In this document: piece after piece, positions 1 through 9,304 of the stretch
Position numbering within the stretch: position 1 is the first letter of the stretch
Layout: the number at the start of each line of letters is the position of its first letter
Source of the DNA: JANJTB01 sp032027125
GTDB lineage: Bacteria; Bacteroidota; Ignavibacteria; Kapaibacteriales; UBA2268
DNA length: 64,000 bases
Direction of reading: 5' to 3'
NCBI GenBank assembly: GCA_032027125.1
Contig: JAVSMQ010000001.1
Location: 3,020,872-3,084,871 of the forward strand
The notes under the pieces: model-generated
What the model saw: the letters and a program-made list of their open reading frames with translations, nothing else
What the model was told of the DNA's origin: nothing
Database searches by the model: none
Position numbers and translations under genes: made by a program

Positions 1-807
1 TGGAACAGTTCAAATTTTGATAATGCTAAAATTGAATTATTTGATGATAATCCGTCTCTCTATGGAAATGACTTTGTGATTGATGAAATTTCACTAAAAG
101 AATGTTTCCCTGAAAATTCTGACATAAGAGCTAAAACTATTGTTTATATTGATTCTGCAAAAGCAAATACCGGTGATACAACTACATTACATTTAATATT
201 AAGACATAGCGAGAATATGCGGGAAAGTGGAATTACAGGATATCAAGCGCAATTCAGATATAATGTTACTTTGCTTTTTCCTGTGTTTCAATTTGATAAT
301 GACAGCATTTTTGATAATGAAAGAATAATGCAAATTAGTAATACACTTCCGGATAATTTCACAAATGACAATTTCATTTTAAAAGAAATGAAATTTGTTG
401 CAGCACTTGGAAATTCTGAATGTACCTTGATGAAATTAGACACTGTTATTTGGCTTGGTGGACCTTATGATATAATACAAGAGGATGGAAATTTCTGTTT
501 AAAAAATGTTTGCTACGAAGGCGGTGCAAGGCTATTAAATCCGAATAATAAAGTTGAACTGCTTCAAATATCTCCCAATCCTAATGACGGGAATCTGGCT
601 GTGGAACTTAATTTGATTGAAGAAGGTTCATCAACATTGAGTATTTATAATTCAAATGGTCAATTGATGTATGAGCAGAATTTATCTGGTTCAACCGGCA
701 AAATAGACTTGAATATTGATACTAAACAGTATGGTAATGGACTCTATTTTGTAAGTCTGCAAACTCCGACAATCAGGAAAGTGAAACAGTTGGTGGTGTT
801 TAAGTAA
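1..807 (+). CDS. T9SS-sorted secreted protein, 5'-truncated by the window
   Basis: The reading frame is open from base 1, so the gene begins upstream; the GTG at 76 is only an internal codon. The visible part (about 268 codons) starts with a beta-rich stretch containing FVIDEISLKEC, like the end of a carbohydrate-binding or jelly-roll module. A middle domain of unknown function follows, and then a type IX secretion sorting domain of about 80 residues that starts at the ISPNPNDG motif and ends in VKQLVVFK. Cargo of this kind is exported across the outer membrane by T9SS and anchored or released at the surface. The enzymatic or binding role cannot be judged from this fragment. Confidence 0.8.
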   Translation, partial: WNSSNFDNAKIELFDDNPSLYGNDFVIDEISLKECFPENSDIRAKTIVYIDSAKANTGDTTTLHLILRHSENMRESGITGYQAQFRYNVTLLFPVFQFDNDSIFDNERIMQISNTLPDNFTNDNFILKEMKFVAALGNSECTLMKLDTVIWLGGPYDIIQEDGNFCLKNVCYEGGARLLNPNNKVELLQISPNPNDGNLAVELNLIEEGSSTLSIYNSNGQLMYEQNLSGSTGKIDLNIDTKQYGNGLYFVSLQTPTIRKVKQLVVFK

Positions 808-949
808 TATGATGTGAAAAATTATGGTGCAAAAAGTTAACATTTTTATCACTAATCTTTTAATACGAAATAAGCAATAATTTATGTAATAAATCGCTTA
901 TTTACTATCATAACTCTAAAGCCGTTGCTTATCCTTTAATTATTTGATT

Positions 950-1549
950 ATGATTGAAACAAACCATATAGCCGATTTATTTGAAAAATATCGCAGTTTT
1001 AGACTAAGCAGGGATTTCTATTTAAGAAATCCCGAAACAGTTGCAAAGGAACTCATCGGAAAAACTATTGTTCGTGTTTGTGATAATGGTATAATTGCAG
1101 GAATAATAACAGAAACAGAGGCGTATTTGAATCAGGGTGATTTAGCGAGTCATTCTGCTGTGGGTTTGACTTCAAGAAATGCTGCGATGTTTATGGAAGG
1201 CGGAACCATCTATGTTTATAAAATTTATGGAATGCACTTTTGTGTAAATGTTGTGACAGAAGAATCCGGAAACGGTTCTGCAGTTCTTCTACGTGCATTA
1301 ATCCCAGTTCATGGAATAGAAAAAATGTCTGAATACAGAGGCACAAATGATATAAGAAAACTTTGCAAAGGTCCCGGTAACTTAACCAAAGCCTTGGGCT
1401 TAGATCAAAGTTTCGATAAAAAATCATTTTTATCCGACGAAATTTTCATATCTTCTTATAATTCTTTATCAAATCATGTGATTTCAGTATCAAAACGTAT
1501 CGGTATAACAAAATCGTCAGAGCTGGAATTAAGATTCAGTTTAATTTGA
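950..1549 (+). CDS. mpg: 3-methyladenine DNA glycosylase (AAG/Mpg family)
   Basis: The product (199 aa) removes alkylated purines from DNA as the first step of base excision repair, in the cytoplasm. It shows the AAG family pattern: ETEAY with the catalytic glutamate, ASHSAVGLTSRNAAMF, the YVYKIYGMHFCVNVV core strand, and KLCKGPGNLTKALG near the C-terminus. Length fits the bacterial family (about 190-205 aa). I chose ATG 950 over the in-frame TTG at 944; no clear Shine-Dalgarno separates them. It stands alone, with no co-directional neighbour close by. Confidence 0.93.
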   Translation: MIETNHIADLFEKYRSFRLSRDFYLRNPETVAKELIGKTIVRVCDNGIIAGIITETEAYLNQGDLASHSAVGLTSRNAAMFMEGGTIYVYKIYGMHFCVNVVTEESGNGSAVLLRALIPVHGIEKMSEYRGTNDIRKLCKGPGNLTKALGLDQSFDKKSFLSDEIFISSYNSLSNHVISVSKRIGITKSSELELRFSLI

Positions 1550-1724
1550 TTTGTAATTTTTATCAAACCCTCGTGAGTTGTTTTGTCAATCATTGTAAAA
1601 ATAATACTATTATAAAAATACAAATTCATTAACTCTACCGGTTGTTTGCAATTAATGTAAATAAATTATTTGTCAATAAGTTTAAGGATTATTAACTATT
1701 TTATAATAATTACTTTTTTTTTTG

Positions 1725-1732
1725 TATATTTG
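1725..1732 (+). promoter_or_regulatory. TAnnTTTG promoter element
   Basis: TATATTTG matches the Bacteroidota -7 consensus TAnnTTTG exactly. It lies about 60 bp before the response-regulator start in an AT-rich spacer with a long T run just upstream. It probably drives the gene at 1793. Confidence 0.55.
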
Positions 1733-1792
1733 AATTGTCTTTATAGGTTAATTATATTTTTATAAATAAAAACATGGACTTTAGGATTTAAA

Positions 1793-2266
1793 ATGACTCA
1801 AAAACCATATATTCTTGTAGTTGATGACAATAAAATTACAACAAAACTTTTGAAAAGATATCTTGAAGCAAATGGTTATGAAGCAGTCGAAGCCTATGAC
1901 GGTATAGAATGTCTTGAAAAAGTAGCTGAAAGACATCCCGATGCAATTGTACTTGATGTTATGATGCCCAGGATGGACGGATACGATACTGTAGCTCAAT
2001 TAAAGGCGGATCCGGCAACAGCACATATTCCGGTTGTTATCGTTACTGCTTTGAATGATGTTCCCAATCAGATTAAATCTATTGGTACAGGTGCGGATGA
2101 TTTTTTAAGTAAACCAATTGAAGAGAAACTTTTAATTGCAAAAGTGAAATTACTCAGTTCTCTTAATATAAATAGAATGAAAGCCGGTTATTATGAGAAA
2201 TTAATAAATGAGACTATTGCAGGCAACATTACGATAAATGAATTAAAAAACAAGATGGTTTCCTAA
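1793..2266 (+). CDS. Stand-alone response regulator (CheY-like receiver)
   Basis: The 157-residue protein is a single receiver domain (about residues 5-122). Acidic residues sit at VVDDN, the phosphoacceptor is Asp55 in VLDVMMPRMDG, the conserved Thr is in VIVTAL, and the Lys is in LSKPI. About 35 residues follow, probably helical (NRMKAGYYEKLINETI), with no DNA-binding or enzymatic output domain. It would therefore act by protein-protein contact or as a phosphorelay shuttle. No kinase is adjacent; the nearest is the PhoR-like kinase 12 kb away, which would be expected to need a DNA-binding partner instead. A TAnnTTTG promoter precedes it and a strong terminator follows. Confidence 0.92.
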   Translation: MTQKPYILVVDDNKITTKLLKRYLEANGYEAVEAYDGIECLEKVAERHPDAIVLDVMMPRMDGYDTVAQLKADPATAHIPVVIVTALNDVPNQIKSIGTGADDFLSKPIEEKLLIAKVKLLSSLNINRMKAGYYEKLINETIAGNITINELKNKMVS

Positions 2267-2295
2267 AGAAATATTCTTGTTCCCATAAAATTTTG

Positions 2296-2331
2296 AAACC
2301 ATCTGATAATATTCATCAGATGGTTTTTTTT
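2296..2331 (+). terminator. Rho-independent terminator after the response regulator
   Basis: A perfect 12-bp stem (AAACCATCTGAT with ATCAGATGGTTT) around a 7-nt loop is followed by a T run. It starts 30 bp after the stop codon. Confidence 0.9.
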
Positions 2332-2488
2332 CGTTTCCTCCGGCTTAAGCAGTGCCTATAGGTTGGAAGTGACTCAGGAGCCTTGTCGGGATACGTTTTG
2401 TTACCCTAATTCAATTCCTAACGTAGTTGATATTTTTTTTTCTGTCGGACTGTGCTTATTCTATAAGCATGTCACTCCCCAAAAAGCA

Positions 2489-2521
2489 AACCTTCCGAAG
2501 GTTGCCAACCTTCGGAAGGTT
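2489..2521. repeat. 15-bp perfect inverted repeat
   Basis: AACCTTCCGAAGGTT and AACCTTCGGAAGGTT are exact reverse complements separated by GCC. Each arm is itself nearly palindromic. It sits in the 490-bp spacer between the response regulator and the TonB receptor and has no T run, so it is not an obvious terminator. It may be a mobile palindrome or a protein-binding site. Confidence 0.7.
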
Positions 2522-2640
2522 AAAAAGGATGTGGTTTTCGTGGTGGTTATCAATTTTCTACATACATACCACTCTTACAGAGTTGGGAAGCAATTCTGAA
2601 TTCTGAATGCTGAAGTTGAAAACCAAAGAAGCTAATGATA

Positions 2641-2708
2641 AACAATCACTAAGAACTAAAAACTAAGAACTAAGAACTCAAAACTAAAAACTCAAATCTA
2701 AAAACTCT
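2641..2708. repeat. Degenerate 7-bp tandem repeat (AACTAAG/AACTAAA)
   Basis: About nine tandem copies of a heptamer of the form ACTAAGA/ACTAAAA/ACTCAAA lie directly upstream of the Pho-box promoter. The rest of the spacer (2332-2640) holds no convincing gene. The array is low complexity and probably arose by slippage. Confidence 0.6.
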
Positions 2709-2718
2709 ATTTTCAAAC

Positions 2719-2774
2719 TTAACATAACATTAACTGAGCATTTATTTTGAATTCACACTAAAATGCCACTTTTG
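2719..2774 (+). promoter_or_regulatory. Candidate Pho box and promoter of the TonB receptor operon
   Basis: Three hexamers sit at an exact 11-bp period: TTAACA (2719), TTAACT (2730), TTTATT (2741). This matches the direct-repeat architecture known for PhoP/PhoB boxes. Twenty bases after the last hexamer lies CACTTTTG (2767-2774), a one-mismatch TAnnTTTG element. The same layout, with the same spacings and a conserved TTCAyACTAAA segment, precedes the porin gene at 7859-7925, which is the main support. Inferred role: induction by phosphate starvation. Confidence 0.7.
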
Positions 2775-2823
2775 TACCGAATGGTTTTTGCAGTATTATT
2801 TTTAACAGTCGGAGGACTTAAAA

Positions 2824-5697
2824 TTGAAATTAAGATTAATAACGTTGAGCATCATTTTATTATGCTTTACCGTAATTAAAACTTATTCGGCGAATTCGGG
2901 TATAATTGCAGGTAATGTAATTGACAGTGAGACAGGCGAACCTTTACGCAGAGCAACCGTTAAGGTTGTCGGAACAACAAGCGGCGGCTATACTGATGTA
3001 AAAGGTGAATTTAAAATAAAAAATGTACCTGTTGGAAAACATATTGTCAAAATAAGTTACGTCGGATATTCGGAAAGAGAAAAAGTTGATGTTGAAGTTA
3101 AAGCAGATGAAATTGTAAATATTGGAAAAACTGTTTTGGGTACTATTACGAAAGCAGTAGAAGAAATTTTTGTAGATGCACGCAGAATAAATGATAATGA
3201 AGCCGCTATTCTTGCGTTAAGAAAAAATGCAGCTCAGGTGAGTGATGGTATCAGCCGGCAGGAGATGTCGCGTCTTCCCGATTCGGATGCAGGTCAATCG
3301 TTGAAAAGAGTATCCGGTATCACCCTTGTTGATAACAAATTCGTGTACGTGCGAGGTGTAAGTGAACGTTATAGTAATACTACATTAAACGGCGCTTCAC
3401 TAAGTTCTACCGAACCGGATAAAAAGGCGTTTGCCTTTGATATGTTCCCGTCGGAATTCCTTCAGAATGTGAATATTGCTAAATCATTCACCCCAGACCT
3501 TCCCGGCAATTTTGCAGGCGGATTAGTTCAACTAAATACAGTTGACTTCCCCGAAAGTAAAGCGTTAAAGGTCTCATATTCAAATTCCATAAATACGAAT
3601 ACTTCGATGAGAGGAGAAAAGTTTCTTCAATCGCAGAGCGGTTCGACTGATTGGCTGGGATTTGACGACGGAACACGCAGACTTCCGGTTGGCGTGCCAT
3701 CTACTCGCCGTGAGTTTGACGCACTTCGCGTTGATGCAAATAATTCGGTACCGGGTGCCAAAGAAAAATATGAATCAATGATGCAGTCATTCAATTCAAA
3801 AAACTGGAAGCAGAATAGATATACAGTAGGTCCTGCCTCTAATTCAGGATTAGGAATAAATTATTCCAATGTATCCGAACTTTTTGAGAATCAATTCGGA
3901 TTCTTAGGTTCAGTAAATTGGGGACAGTCATATAATATTGATGATATAGAAAGAAACGGTTTACTGGCAAACGGAAGTAAACTTTTCAGTTCAAACGGCA
4001 TTAAATCTGTTTATAACTCAAGTTTGGGCGGATTAGTCAATATGGCATATAAAATAGGTAATTCATCATCTATTAGTTTAAGAAATGTTTATAACCGAAG
4101 TGCCGATGATATTTCAATAAATTTAGACGGCTTGGATTATCCTCAGCAGCTGCAATATAAAAATTACAGTTCTCAATTTGTAGAAAAGGAAATTTATTCT
4201 GTCCAGCTTGGGGGCGACAATTCAATAAATTTAAATAATATGTTTATTCAATGGAATTTGGGCTATTCATATTCAAATCGTTATGAACCGGACTACAGAA
4301 AAGTAAGATATGACCGTTCAGTCTCTGATGCAGAATATAATCCCGGTACTCCTTACAGAATACAATTAACTGCAACTGAACAGGGCGACGGCGCAAGAGT
4401 CGGCAGGTTTTATTCGGATATGAATGATAATTCTTATTCAGGTAAAATTGATATAACCTTACCTTTAATAGATAATATCAAATTAAAATTCGGAACATTA
4501 GCGGAACTTAAAGACCGTGATTTTTCAGCAAGGTCAATAACTATAATTACTCCTCCGACTGATGTTGCAATAAGTCCTGACATTGAAGATTTGATGACTG
4601 ATTATGAAAACCCGCAGCTTTTGTTTGCAAGTGAAAATTTTCGGGTTGATGATGGATTGAGAATCAGTGAAGAAACAAAATTAAGCGATTCATATAAAGC
4701 AAACGAAGATTTATTTGCAGGTTATCTGATGCTCGACATTCCGTTTGCAACGAATTTACCTGTTTTAGGAAATCAAAATTTTCGATTTATCGGAGGATTT
4801 AGATTTGAAGACAGTAAACAGGTTATGAATTCTTATACCATTAATGACGAAAGTCTGGACATAACAAAATCAAATCAGGATTTTTTACCATCACTTAATC
4901 TGATGTGGAAATTGAATGATATATCAAATATCAGAATTTCGGCAAGTCAGACTTTAACCAGACCCTCTTTAAGAGAATTTGCTCCGTTTTCATTTTACGA
5001 TTTTGAAAATTCAATACTTGTTTACGGAAATCCGAATTTAGAAAGAGCAATTATACAGAATTATGATTTCAGATATGAGTTTTTCCCTAATCCTGGAGAA
5101 GTTATTTCTGCAGGCTTTTTCTATAAAAAATTTGAAAATGCCATAGAAGAAACAATACAGCCTCTTCAAAGTGAATTAGGTAAATCTTTTGCTAATTCTG
5201 ACGGTGATGCCATAAATTACGGCATCGAAATAGAATTTAGAAAAAGTATGGGTTTTATTACTGAATCTCTTAGAAATCTGGCTTTAAATATAAACTTTGC
5301 ATACATAAACAGTGAAATTACGGTTTTTCAGGGAAATGCAGTTGACAAACGTTCAATGTGGGGACAGTCTCCCTATTCTTTGAATATAGGGCTGTTTTAT
5401 ATGCATCCCGAAATGCGTACTTCAGTAAATTTAGCATACAATACTTTCGGACGAAGAATCATTCAGGTGGCAGCAGTCGGACAGTATGATTTCAAAGACC
5501 CGCACATTTATGAATTGCCAAGAGATGTAATTGACCTGTCTATTTCTCAACCCGTATTTAATGACAAACTTGAACTTTCATTAAATATACGTGATCTGCT
5601 GAACCAAAATATTATCTGGCAGCAGGGCGGTGAAACCTATTCATCAAGTTATAGAGGCACTACAATAGGTATCAGCTTTGGATACAAACTTTACTAA
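2824..5697 (+). CDS. TonB-dependent receptor with N-terminal carboxypeptidase-regulatory-like domain
   Basis: An outer-membrane receptor (957 aa). A signal peptide ends near TYSA (residues 1-23). A CarboxypepD_reg-like beta-sandwich of about 85 residues follows (GNVIDSETGEPLRRATVKV to the ISYVGYSE strand), then a plug domain (LPDSDAGQSLKRVSGI, VRGVSERYSNTTLNG) and a 22-strand-type barrel whose last strand ends in GISFGYKLY. The start is TTG: GGAGG at 2811-2815 lies 8 nt upstream and no ATG is better placed. It is the first gene of the phosphate island, 39 bp before its secreted partner and behind a Pho-box-like promoter, so the substrate is probably a phosphate-containing compound. That substrate is inference; the sequence does not define it. 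Confidence 0.93.
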   Translation: MKLRLITLSIILLCFTVIKTYSANSGIIAGNVIDSETGEPLRRATVKVVGTTSGGYTDVKGEFKIKNVPVGKHIVKISYVGYSEREKVDVEVKADEIVNIGKTVLGTITKAVEEIFVDARRINDNEAAILALRKNAAQVSDGISRQEMSRLPDSDAGQSLKRVSGITLVDNKFVYVRGVSERYSNTTLNGASLSSTEPDKKAFAFDMFPSEFLQNVNIAKSFTPDLPGNFAGGLVQLNTVDFPESKALKVSYSNSINTNTSMRGEKFLQSQSGSTDWLGFDDGTRRLPVGVPSTRREFDALRVDANNSVPGAKEKYESMMQSFNSKNWKQNRYTVGPASNSGLGINYSNVSELFENQFGFLGSVNWGQSYNIDDIERNGLLANGSKLFSSNGIKSVYNSSLGGLVNMAYKIGNSSSISLRNVYNRSADDISINLDGLDYPQQLQYKNYSSQFVEKEIYSVQLGGDNSINLNNMFIQWNLGYSYSNRYEPDYRKVRYDRSVSDAEYNPGTPYRIQLTATEQGDGARVGRFYSDMNDNSYSGKIDITLPLIDNIKLKFGTLAELKDRDFSARSITIITPPTDVAISPDIEDLMTDYENPQLLFASENFRVDDGLRISEETKLSDSYKANEDLFAGYLMLDIPFATNLPVLGNQNFRFIGGFRFEDSKQVMNSYTINDESLDITKSNQDFLPSLNLMWKLNDISNIRISASQTLTRPSLREFAPFSFYDFENSILVYGNPNLERAIIQNYDFRYEFFPNPGEVISAGFFYKKFENAIEETIQPLQSELGKSFANSDGDAINYGIEIEFRKSMGFITESLRNLALNINFAYINSEITVFQGNAVDKRSMWGQSPYSLNIGLFYMHPEMRTSVNLAYNTFGRRIIQVAAVGQYDFKDPHIYELPRDVIDLSISQPVFNDKLELSLNIRDLLNQNIIWQQGGETYSSSYRGTTIGISFGYKLY

Positions 5698-5736
5698 GAT
5701 ATTTTTTTTTCTTTAATTTTATAGGAATAATTTATA

Positions 5737-7773
5737 ATGAATCGTATTATTCTAATTGCTGTTGCAATCCTTGTATATGGTTATACTGCAATAGCTCAGC
5801 CAACTTCGTGTTCTTTGCTCAAACCTGCCGGCGGTGAAACTTTCCGTCCGGGTACTTCTCAGGATTTAAAATGGGATACAACCGGTACATATCGTGCAAA
5901 ATGGACATTCCAATTTGCAACATCACCAAACGGACCCTGGTCAAATTTACCGTCAGCATCCAATAAACTTGACAGTGGTTCAACAAGAGGAGCTTTTGCC
6001 GGTGGTTTCCGTACCCCTGCTTTAGGAACTACAACAGGTTACGTTCGTATGATACTTGTTAACTCTGACGGAACTTTAAACGAAGCAGTACAGGACAGAA
6101 ACGATATTCCGTTTACTGTAGAACAACCTTCCGTTACAAAACCTGATTCAGTATTGAAAGATGCAATAGCAGGTAAATTGTTTTTATCGAATACAAAAAT
6201 ATACGGACTTGACGGTTATTTTTACGTTGATAATGGAGGCGAACTTACTATAGAGCACGGTACTGTCGTTATCGGTGATACTATTGGACAAAACTCTGCA
6301 ATCTGTGTTAACAGAGGCGGTAAAATATTTGTTAACGGGACTAAAGAATCACCCGTTGTTTTGACAAGTTCTGCTGCTGTAGGTCAAAGACGCGGCGGTG
6401 ATTGGGGTGGACTTTTAATCTGCGGCAAAGCTGCTACAAATCATACAGGTGGTGAAGCACAGCTTGAAGGCGGAATTGCAGACCAGAACGGCAACAGAGG
6501 CTGGTTCGGGGGCAAAAATTCACCCGATGATAATGATAACAGCGGTAAAATCGAGTATGTAAGAATTGAGTTTGCCGGTATAGCTGCGGCTCCTAATCAG
6601 GAATTAAATTCTTTGACATTAGGTGCTGTGGGTCGCGGAACAACAATCAGAAACGTACAGGTCAGCTATGCAAATGACGATGCTTATGAATGGTTTGGTG
6701 GTACTGTTGATGCAAAATATCTAATTGCTGTCGGAACCTATGATGATGATTTTGATTGTGATAATGGTTTTAGCGGCAGAATACAATTCGGTATTGCAAA
6801 AAGATTTAAAGACCGTGCGGATGTTTCAACTTCCGAATCTTTCGAGATAGACAATAATGCTCAGGGTAATTATAATACTCCTTTAACACGTCCGGTATTT
6901 TCAAATATGACTTCAATCGGACCTATTCAGGATATGAGTTGGACAGAATCTTCAACCGGGTCGGGTCCAACTAATTACAATGCTAAATTCGGCTATGCTG
7001 CACAAATCCGTCGTAATTCACGTGCTTCAATTTTCAATTCGGTTATTATCGGATGGCCTAAAGGTTTGGAATTATTAGGAATGGAAGGTCAGCTTGCAGC
7101 TTCAAGAGATTCTTTGATGTTCAAAAACAATAGTTTCTTCGGTATCAAAAATCAAGTATTCAGAGCTGACGGAACAACTCCCGGTGTTCCTTTAACCTGG
7201 CTCGAAACTGCCGGATTCAATAATGCAGTTGATATTACATCTCCTGATAATGCAGCTCTGTCTAATCCTTTTGTTATGGGTGCTGCTTTTAATCCGGTTC
7301 CTAAGTCGAATGCAAATTATTTAAATAATGCAGATTTTACAAACGGAAATTCAGTTATAAATATTGCCGACTCATATTTTGATAAAGTTTCATACCGCGG
7401 TGCTTTCAGTTCAGTTATTGCTGAGCGTTGGGATTTGCCATGGGCTGAGTATGACCCGATTAACAAAGCTTATATTGCTACCGGAGTTGATGATGATAAC
7501 AGCTACGAATGGGCACTTGACGTAAATATTTATCCTAATCCTGCAAATAATATTTCTTCGATTATTTATCAGTTACCGGTTAATGAAACTGTAACGATTA
7601 AGATATTCAATACTACAGGAGATTTGGTAAATACTATTGCAGAAGGTATTTCTCAGCCGCAGGGTTTTTATGAATTTGCAATTGATGTAAACGGTCTGCC
7701 GAATGGTTCGTATTTTGTACAAATCAGAACTTTAAGCGGTGTCGTTACAAAAATGCTTAATGTAATTAAATAA
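5737..7773 (+). CDS. T9SS-sorted beta-helix-like surface protein, partner of the TonB receptor
   Basis: The 678-residue product has a signal peptide ending near AIAQ and then an Ig-like N-terminal part (LLKPAGGETFRPGTSQDLKW). A long Gly/Asn/Asp-rich region with regularly spaced short strands follows (for example GGELTIEHGTVVIGD, GGKIFVNGTKESPVVLTS), looking like a right-handed beta-helix. It ends in a T9SS sorting domain of about 85 residues beginning at VNIYPNPANN. The 39-bp gap places it in the TonB receptor operon. Its job is likely capture or processing of the receptor's ligand at the cell surface, but no catalytic motif was recognised. Confidence 0.85.
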   Translation: MNRIILIAVAILVYGYTAIAQPTSCSLLKPAGGETFRPGTSQDLKWDTTGTYRAKWTFQFATSPNGPWSNLPSASNKLDSGSTRGAFAGGFRTPALGTTTGYVRMILVNSDGTLNEAVQDRNDIPFTVEQPSVTKPDSVLKDAIAGKLFLSNTKIYGLDGYFYVDNGGELTIEHGTVVIGDTIGQNSAICVNRGGKIFVNGTKESPVVLTSSAAVGQRRGGDWGGLLICGKAATNHTGGEAQLEGGIADQNGNRGWFGGKNSPDDNDNSGKIEYVRIEFAGIAAAPNQELNSLTLGAVGRGTTIRNVQVSYANDDAYEWFGGTVDAKYLIAVGTYDDDFDCDNGFSGRIQFGIAKRFKDRADVSTSESFEIDNNAQGNYNTPLTRPVFSNMTSIGPIQDMSWTESSTGSGPTNYNAKFGYAAQIRRNSRASIFNSVIIGWPKGLELLGMEGQLAASRDSLMFKNNSFFGIKNQVFRADGTTPGVPLTWLETAGFNNAVDITSPDNAALSNPFVMGAAFNPVPKSNANYLNNADFTNGNSVINIADSYFDKVSYRGAFSSVIAERWDLPWAEYDPINKAYIATGVDDDNSYEWALDVNIYPNPANNISSIIYQLPVNETVTIKIFNTTGDLVNTIAEGISQPQGFYEFAIDVNGLPNGSYFVQIRTLSGVVTKMLNVIK

Positions 7774-7802
7774 GTTCTTTGATAATAATAACAAATAATA
7801 AT

Positions 7803-7829
7803 AGCGTGGAAGTAAATCTCCACGCTTTT
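7803..7829 (+). terminator. Terminator of the TonB receptor operon
   Basis: The 8-bp stem AGCGTGGA/TCCACGCT with an 8-nt loop is followed by TTTTG, 30 bp after the stop codon of the upstream gene. It separates that operon from the porin promoter. Confidence 0.75.
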
Positions 7830-7858
7830 GTTAAGAAAAAAATAATTTTATATGCAGA

Positions 7859-7925
7859 TTATATTAATCTTAACACAATCTTAACAATTACTTTATAATA
7901 TCTTCATACTAAATAGCGATTTTTG
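7859..7925 (+). promoter_or_regulatory. Candidate Pho box and promoter of the porin-pst genes
   Basis: Four hexamers lie at an exact 11-bp period: TTATAT (7859), TTAACA (7870), TTAACA (7881), TTTATA (7892). A GATTTTTG element lies at 7918-7925. From TTTATA onward the next 30 bases align without gaps with the module before the TonB receptor, sharing TTCAyACTAAA and TTTTGTA. This is a strong sign of one regulator acting on both promoters. Confidence 0.75.
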
Positions 7926-7986
7926 TATATGTTATAAAATTGAAATTGAAATTTGTTATTATTAATCATTTTAATCAAGGAAAATT

Positions 7987-9252
7987 GTGAAATTTAAAAC
8001 GATGTTGATGTTGGTCTTGTGTTCGGTGTTTTCATTGAACATATCTTATGCTCAGGAGGGCGGTGAAAAGGAAAAACCTACAGTTGAAGAATTGAAAGAC
8101 AGAATTGATGGAATTGATGAAAGCGTCAATGCACTGATTACTGATGTAAGCGGCTTGAAAAAAATAAAAGTTTCGGGTTATATGCAGATTCAATTTGATA
8201 AAACCGAAGCAAACAGAAGTTTCACAATGTCGCCTTATGATTCATCTGACTTTGACCAGAGTCGTTTCAGAGTCCGCCGCAGCAGACTTAAGGTAACTTA
8301 TGATGCAGGTTTGACTCAGTATGTTTTGCAAGGTGATTTTTCAAATACCGGATTTTCTTTAAAAGATGCTTATATTAAGATAACAGACCCGTGGCTCCAA
8401 TATTTCTCACTTCAAACCGGTGTTTTCAATCGTCCTGCTTATGAGGTTGAATATTCATCAAGTCAGCGTGAATCTATGGAACGCTCAAAAATTATATCAA
8501 CTTTATATCCGGGTGAAAGAGATTTGGGTGCTATGTTAATCGTAAATCCCGATGAAATGTTCAAGTTCCAGTTTGCTGCTTTTAATAATACTTTCAAAGG
8601 TACATTTTCGCAGGCTGACCCAAATTTTAATAATGAACCGCTGTATTATATGGCACGCCTGATAAAAGAATTTGCATTAACTGATTTGGGACTGGGAATA
8701 GATTTAGGTGTTCACGCCCGTTTTGGAAATGCTATTGCCAATACAAACAGCGTCCTTGAAAGTGATAAAGGTACAAAAGCAGTTCCTGATTCATCTTCTG
8801 TTAAAAAAGGCGATGCAATCGGAAGAAACTGGTTTGGTGTTGAAGCTCAGATTTATTATGATTTTCTCGGTGGAATGAAAATTATGGGTGAATATATAAT
8901 GGGTTCAAATGTTGATGAGTTCGGTACGGCAGCCAAACCCGCTTCTATCCGCAAGAGAGATTTCAGCGGATTTTATGTAATGCTTGTAAAAAATATTACA
9001 GAACAATGGCAGTTTGCTGCAAAGTACGATTCTTACAATCCTAATACTAAAATTGCAGAAAGTGATGTTGACAATGCTAATGATTTGGCATTCAACACAA
9101 TTGGATTGGGTATTCATAACTATTCATTCGATAATGTAAGGCTTTCATTATGGTATGATATAAATAAAAGAGCCGAGAATGTGAATGTAAAAGGTTTTGA
9201 AACCTCACCGATAAATAATCTCCTTACTGTTAGATTCCAATATAAATTCTAA
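7987..9252 (+). CDS. Phosphate-type outer-membrane porin (OprO/OprP family)
   Basis: The 421-residue protein has a signal peptide (to ISYAQ), a short coiled-coil segment (about residues 32-58, EELKDRIDGIDESV), then a beta-barrel starting at KVSGYMQIQFD. Features typical of Porin_O_P are an arginine-rich first strand pair (SRFRVRRSRLKV), RPAYEVEYSSSQRESMERS, and a terminal strand ending in FQYKF. OprP/OprO porins carry phosphate or polyphosphate across the outer membrane; other family members have other specificities, so context decides here. The start is GTG 7987, with AAGG 6 nt upstream. It lies between the Pho-box module and pstS. Confidence 0.88.
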   Translation: MKFKTMLMLVLCSVFSLNISYAQEGGEKEKPTVEELKDRIDGIDESVNALITDVSGLKKIKVSGYMQIQFDKTEANRSFTMSPYDSSDFDQSRFRVRRSRLKVTYDAGLTQYVLQGDFSNTGFSLKDAYIKITDPWLQYFSLQTGVFNRPAYEVEYSSSQRESMERSKIISTLYPGERDLGAMLIVNPDEMFKFQFAAFNNTFKGTFSQADPNFNNEPLYYMARLIKEFALTDLGLGIDLGVHARFGNAIANTNSVLESDKGTKAVPDSSSVKKGDAIGRNWFGVEAQIYYDFLGGMKIMGEYIMGSNVDEFGTAAKPASIRKRDFSGFYVMLVKNITEQWQFAAKYDSYNPNTKIAESDVDNANDLAFNTIGLGIHNYSFDNVRLSLWYDINKRAENVNVKGFETSPINNLLTVRFQYKF

Positions 9253-9304
9253 CAATGAATTGTTCTAGTCGAAATGTTTTTGGAAAATTTTGTTTTATTA
9301 TTAA

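Noticed and set aside
1682..1708. Pho-box-like TTTAAG-N5-TTAACT-N5-ATAATA before the response regulator
   Set aside because: Only one hexamer matches well, and its distance to the TATATTTG element is 4 bp shorter than in the two good modules.
2363..2599. 78-codon open frame in the spacer before the TonB receptor
   Set aside because: It runs through an inverted repeat, has no ribosome site and shows no protein-like composition.
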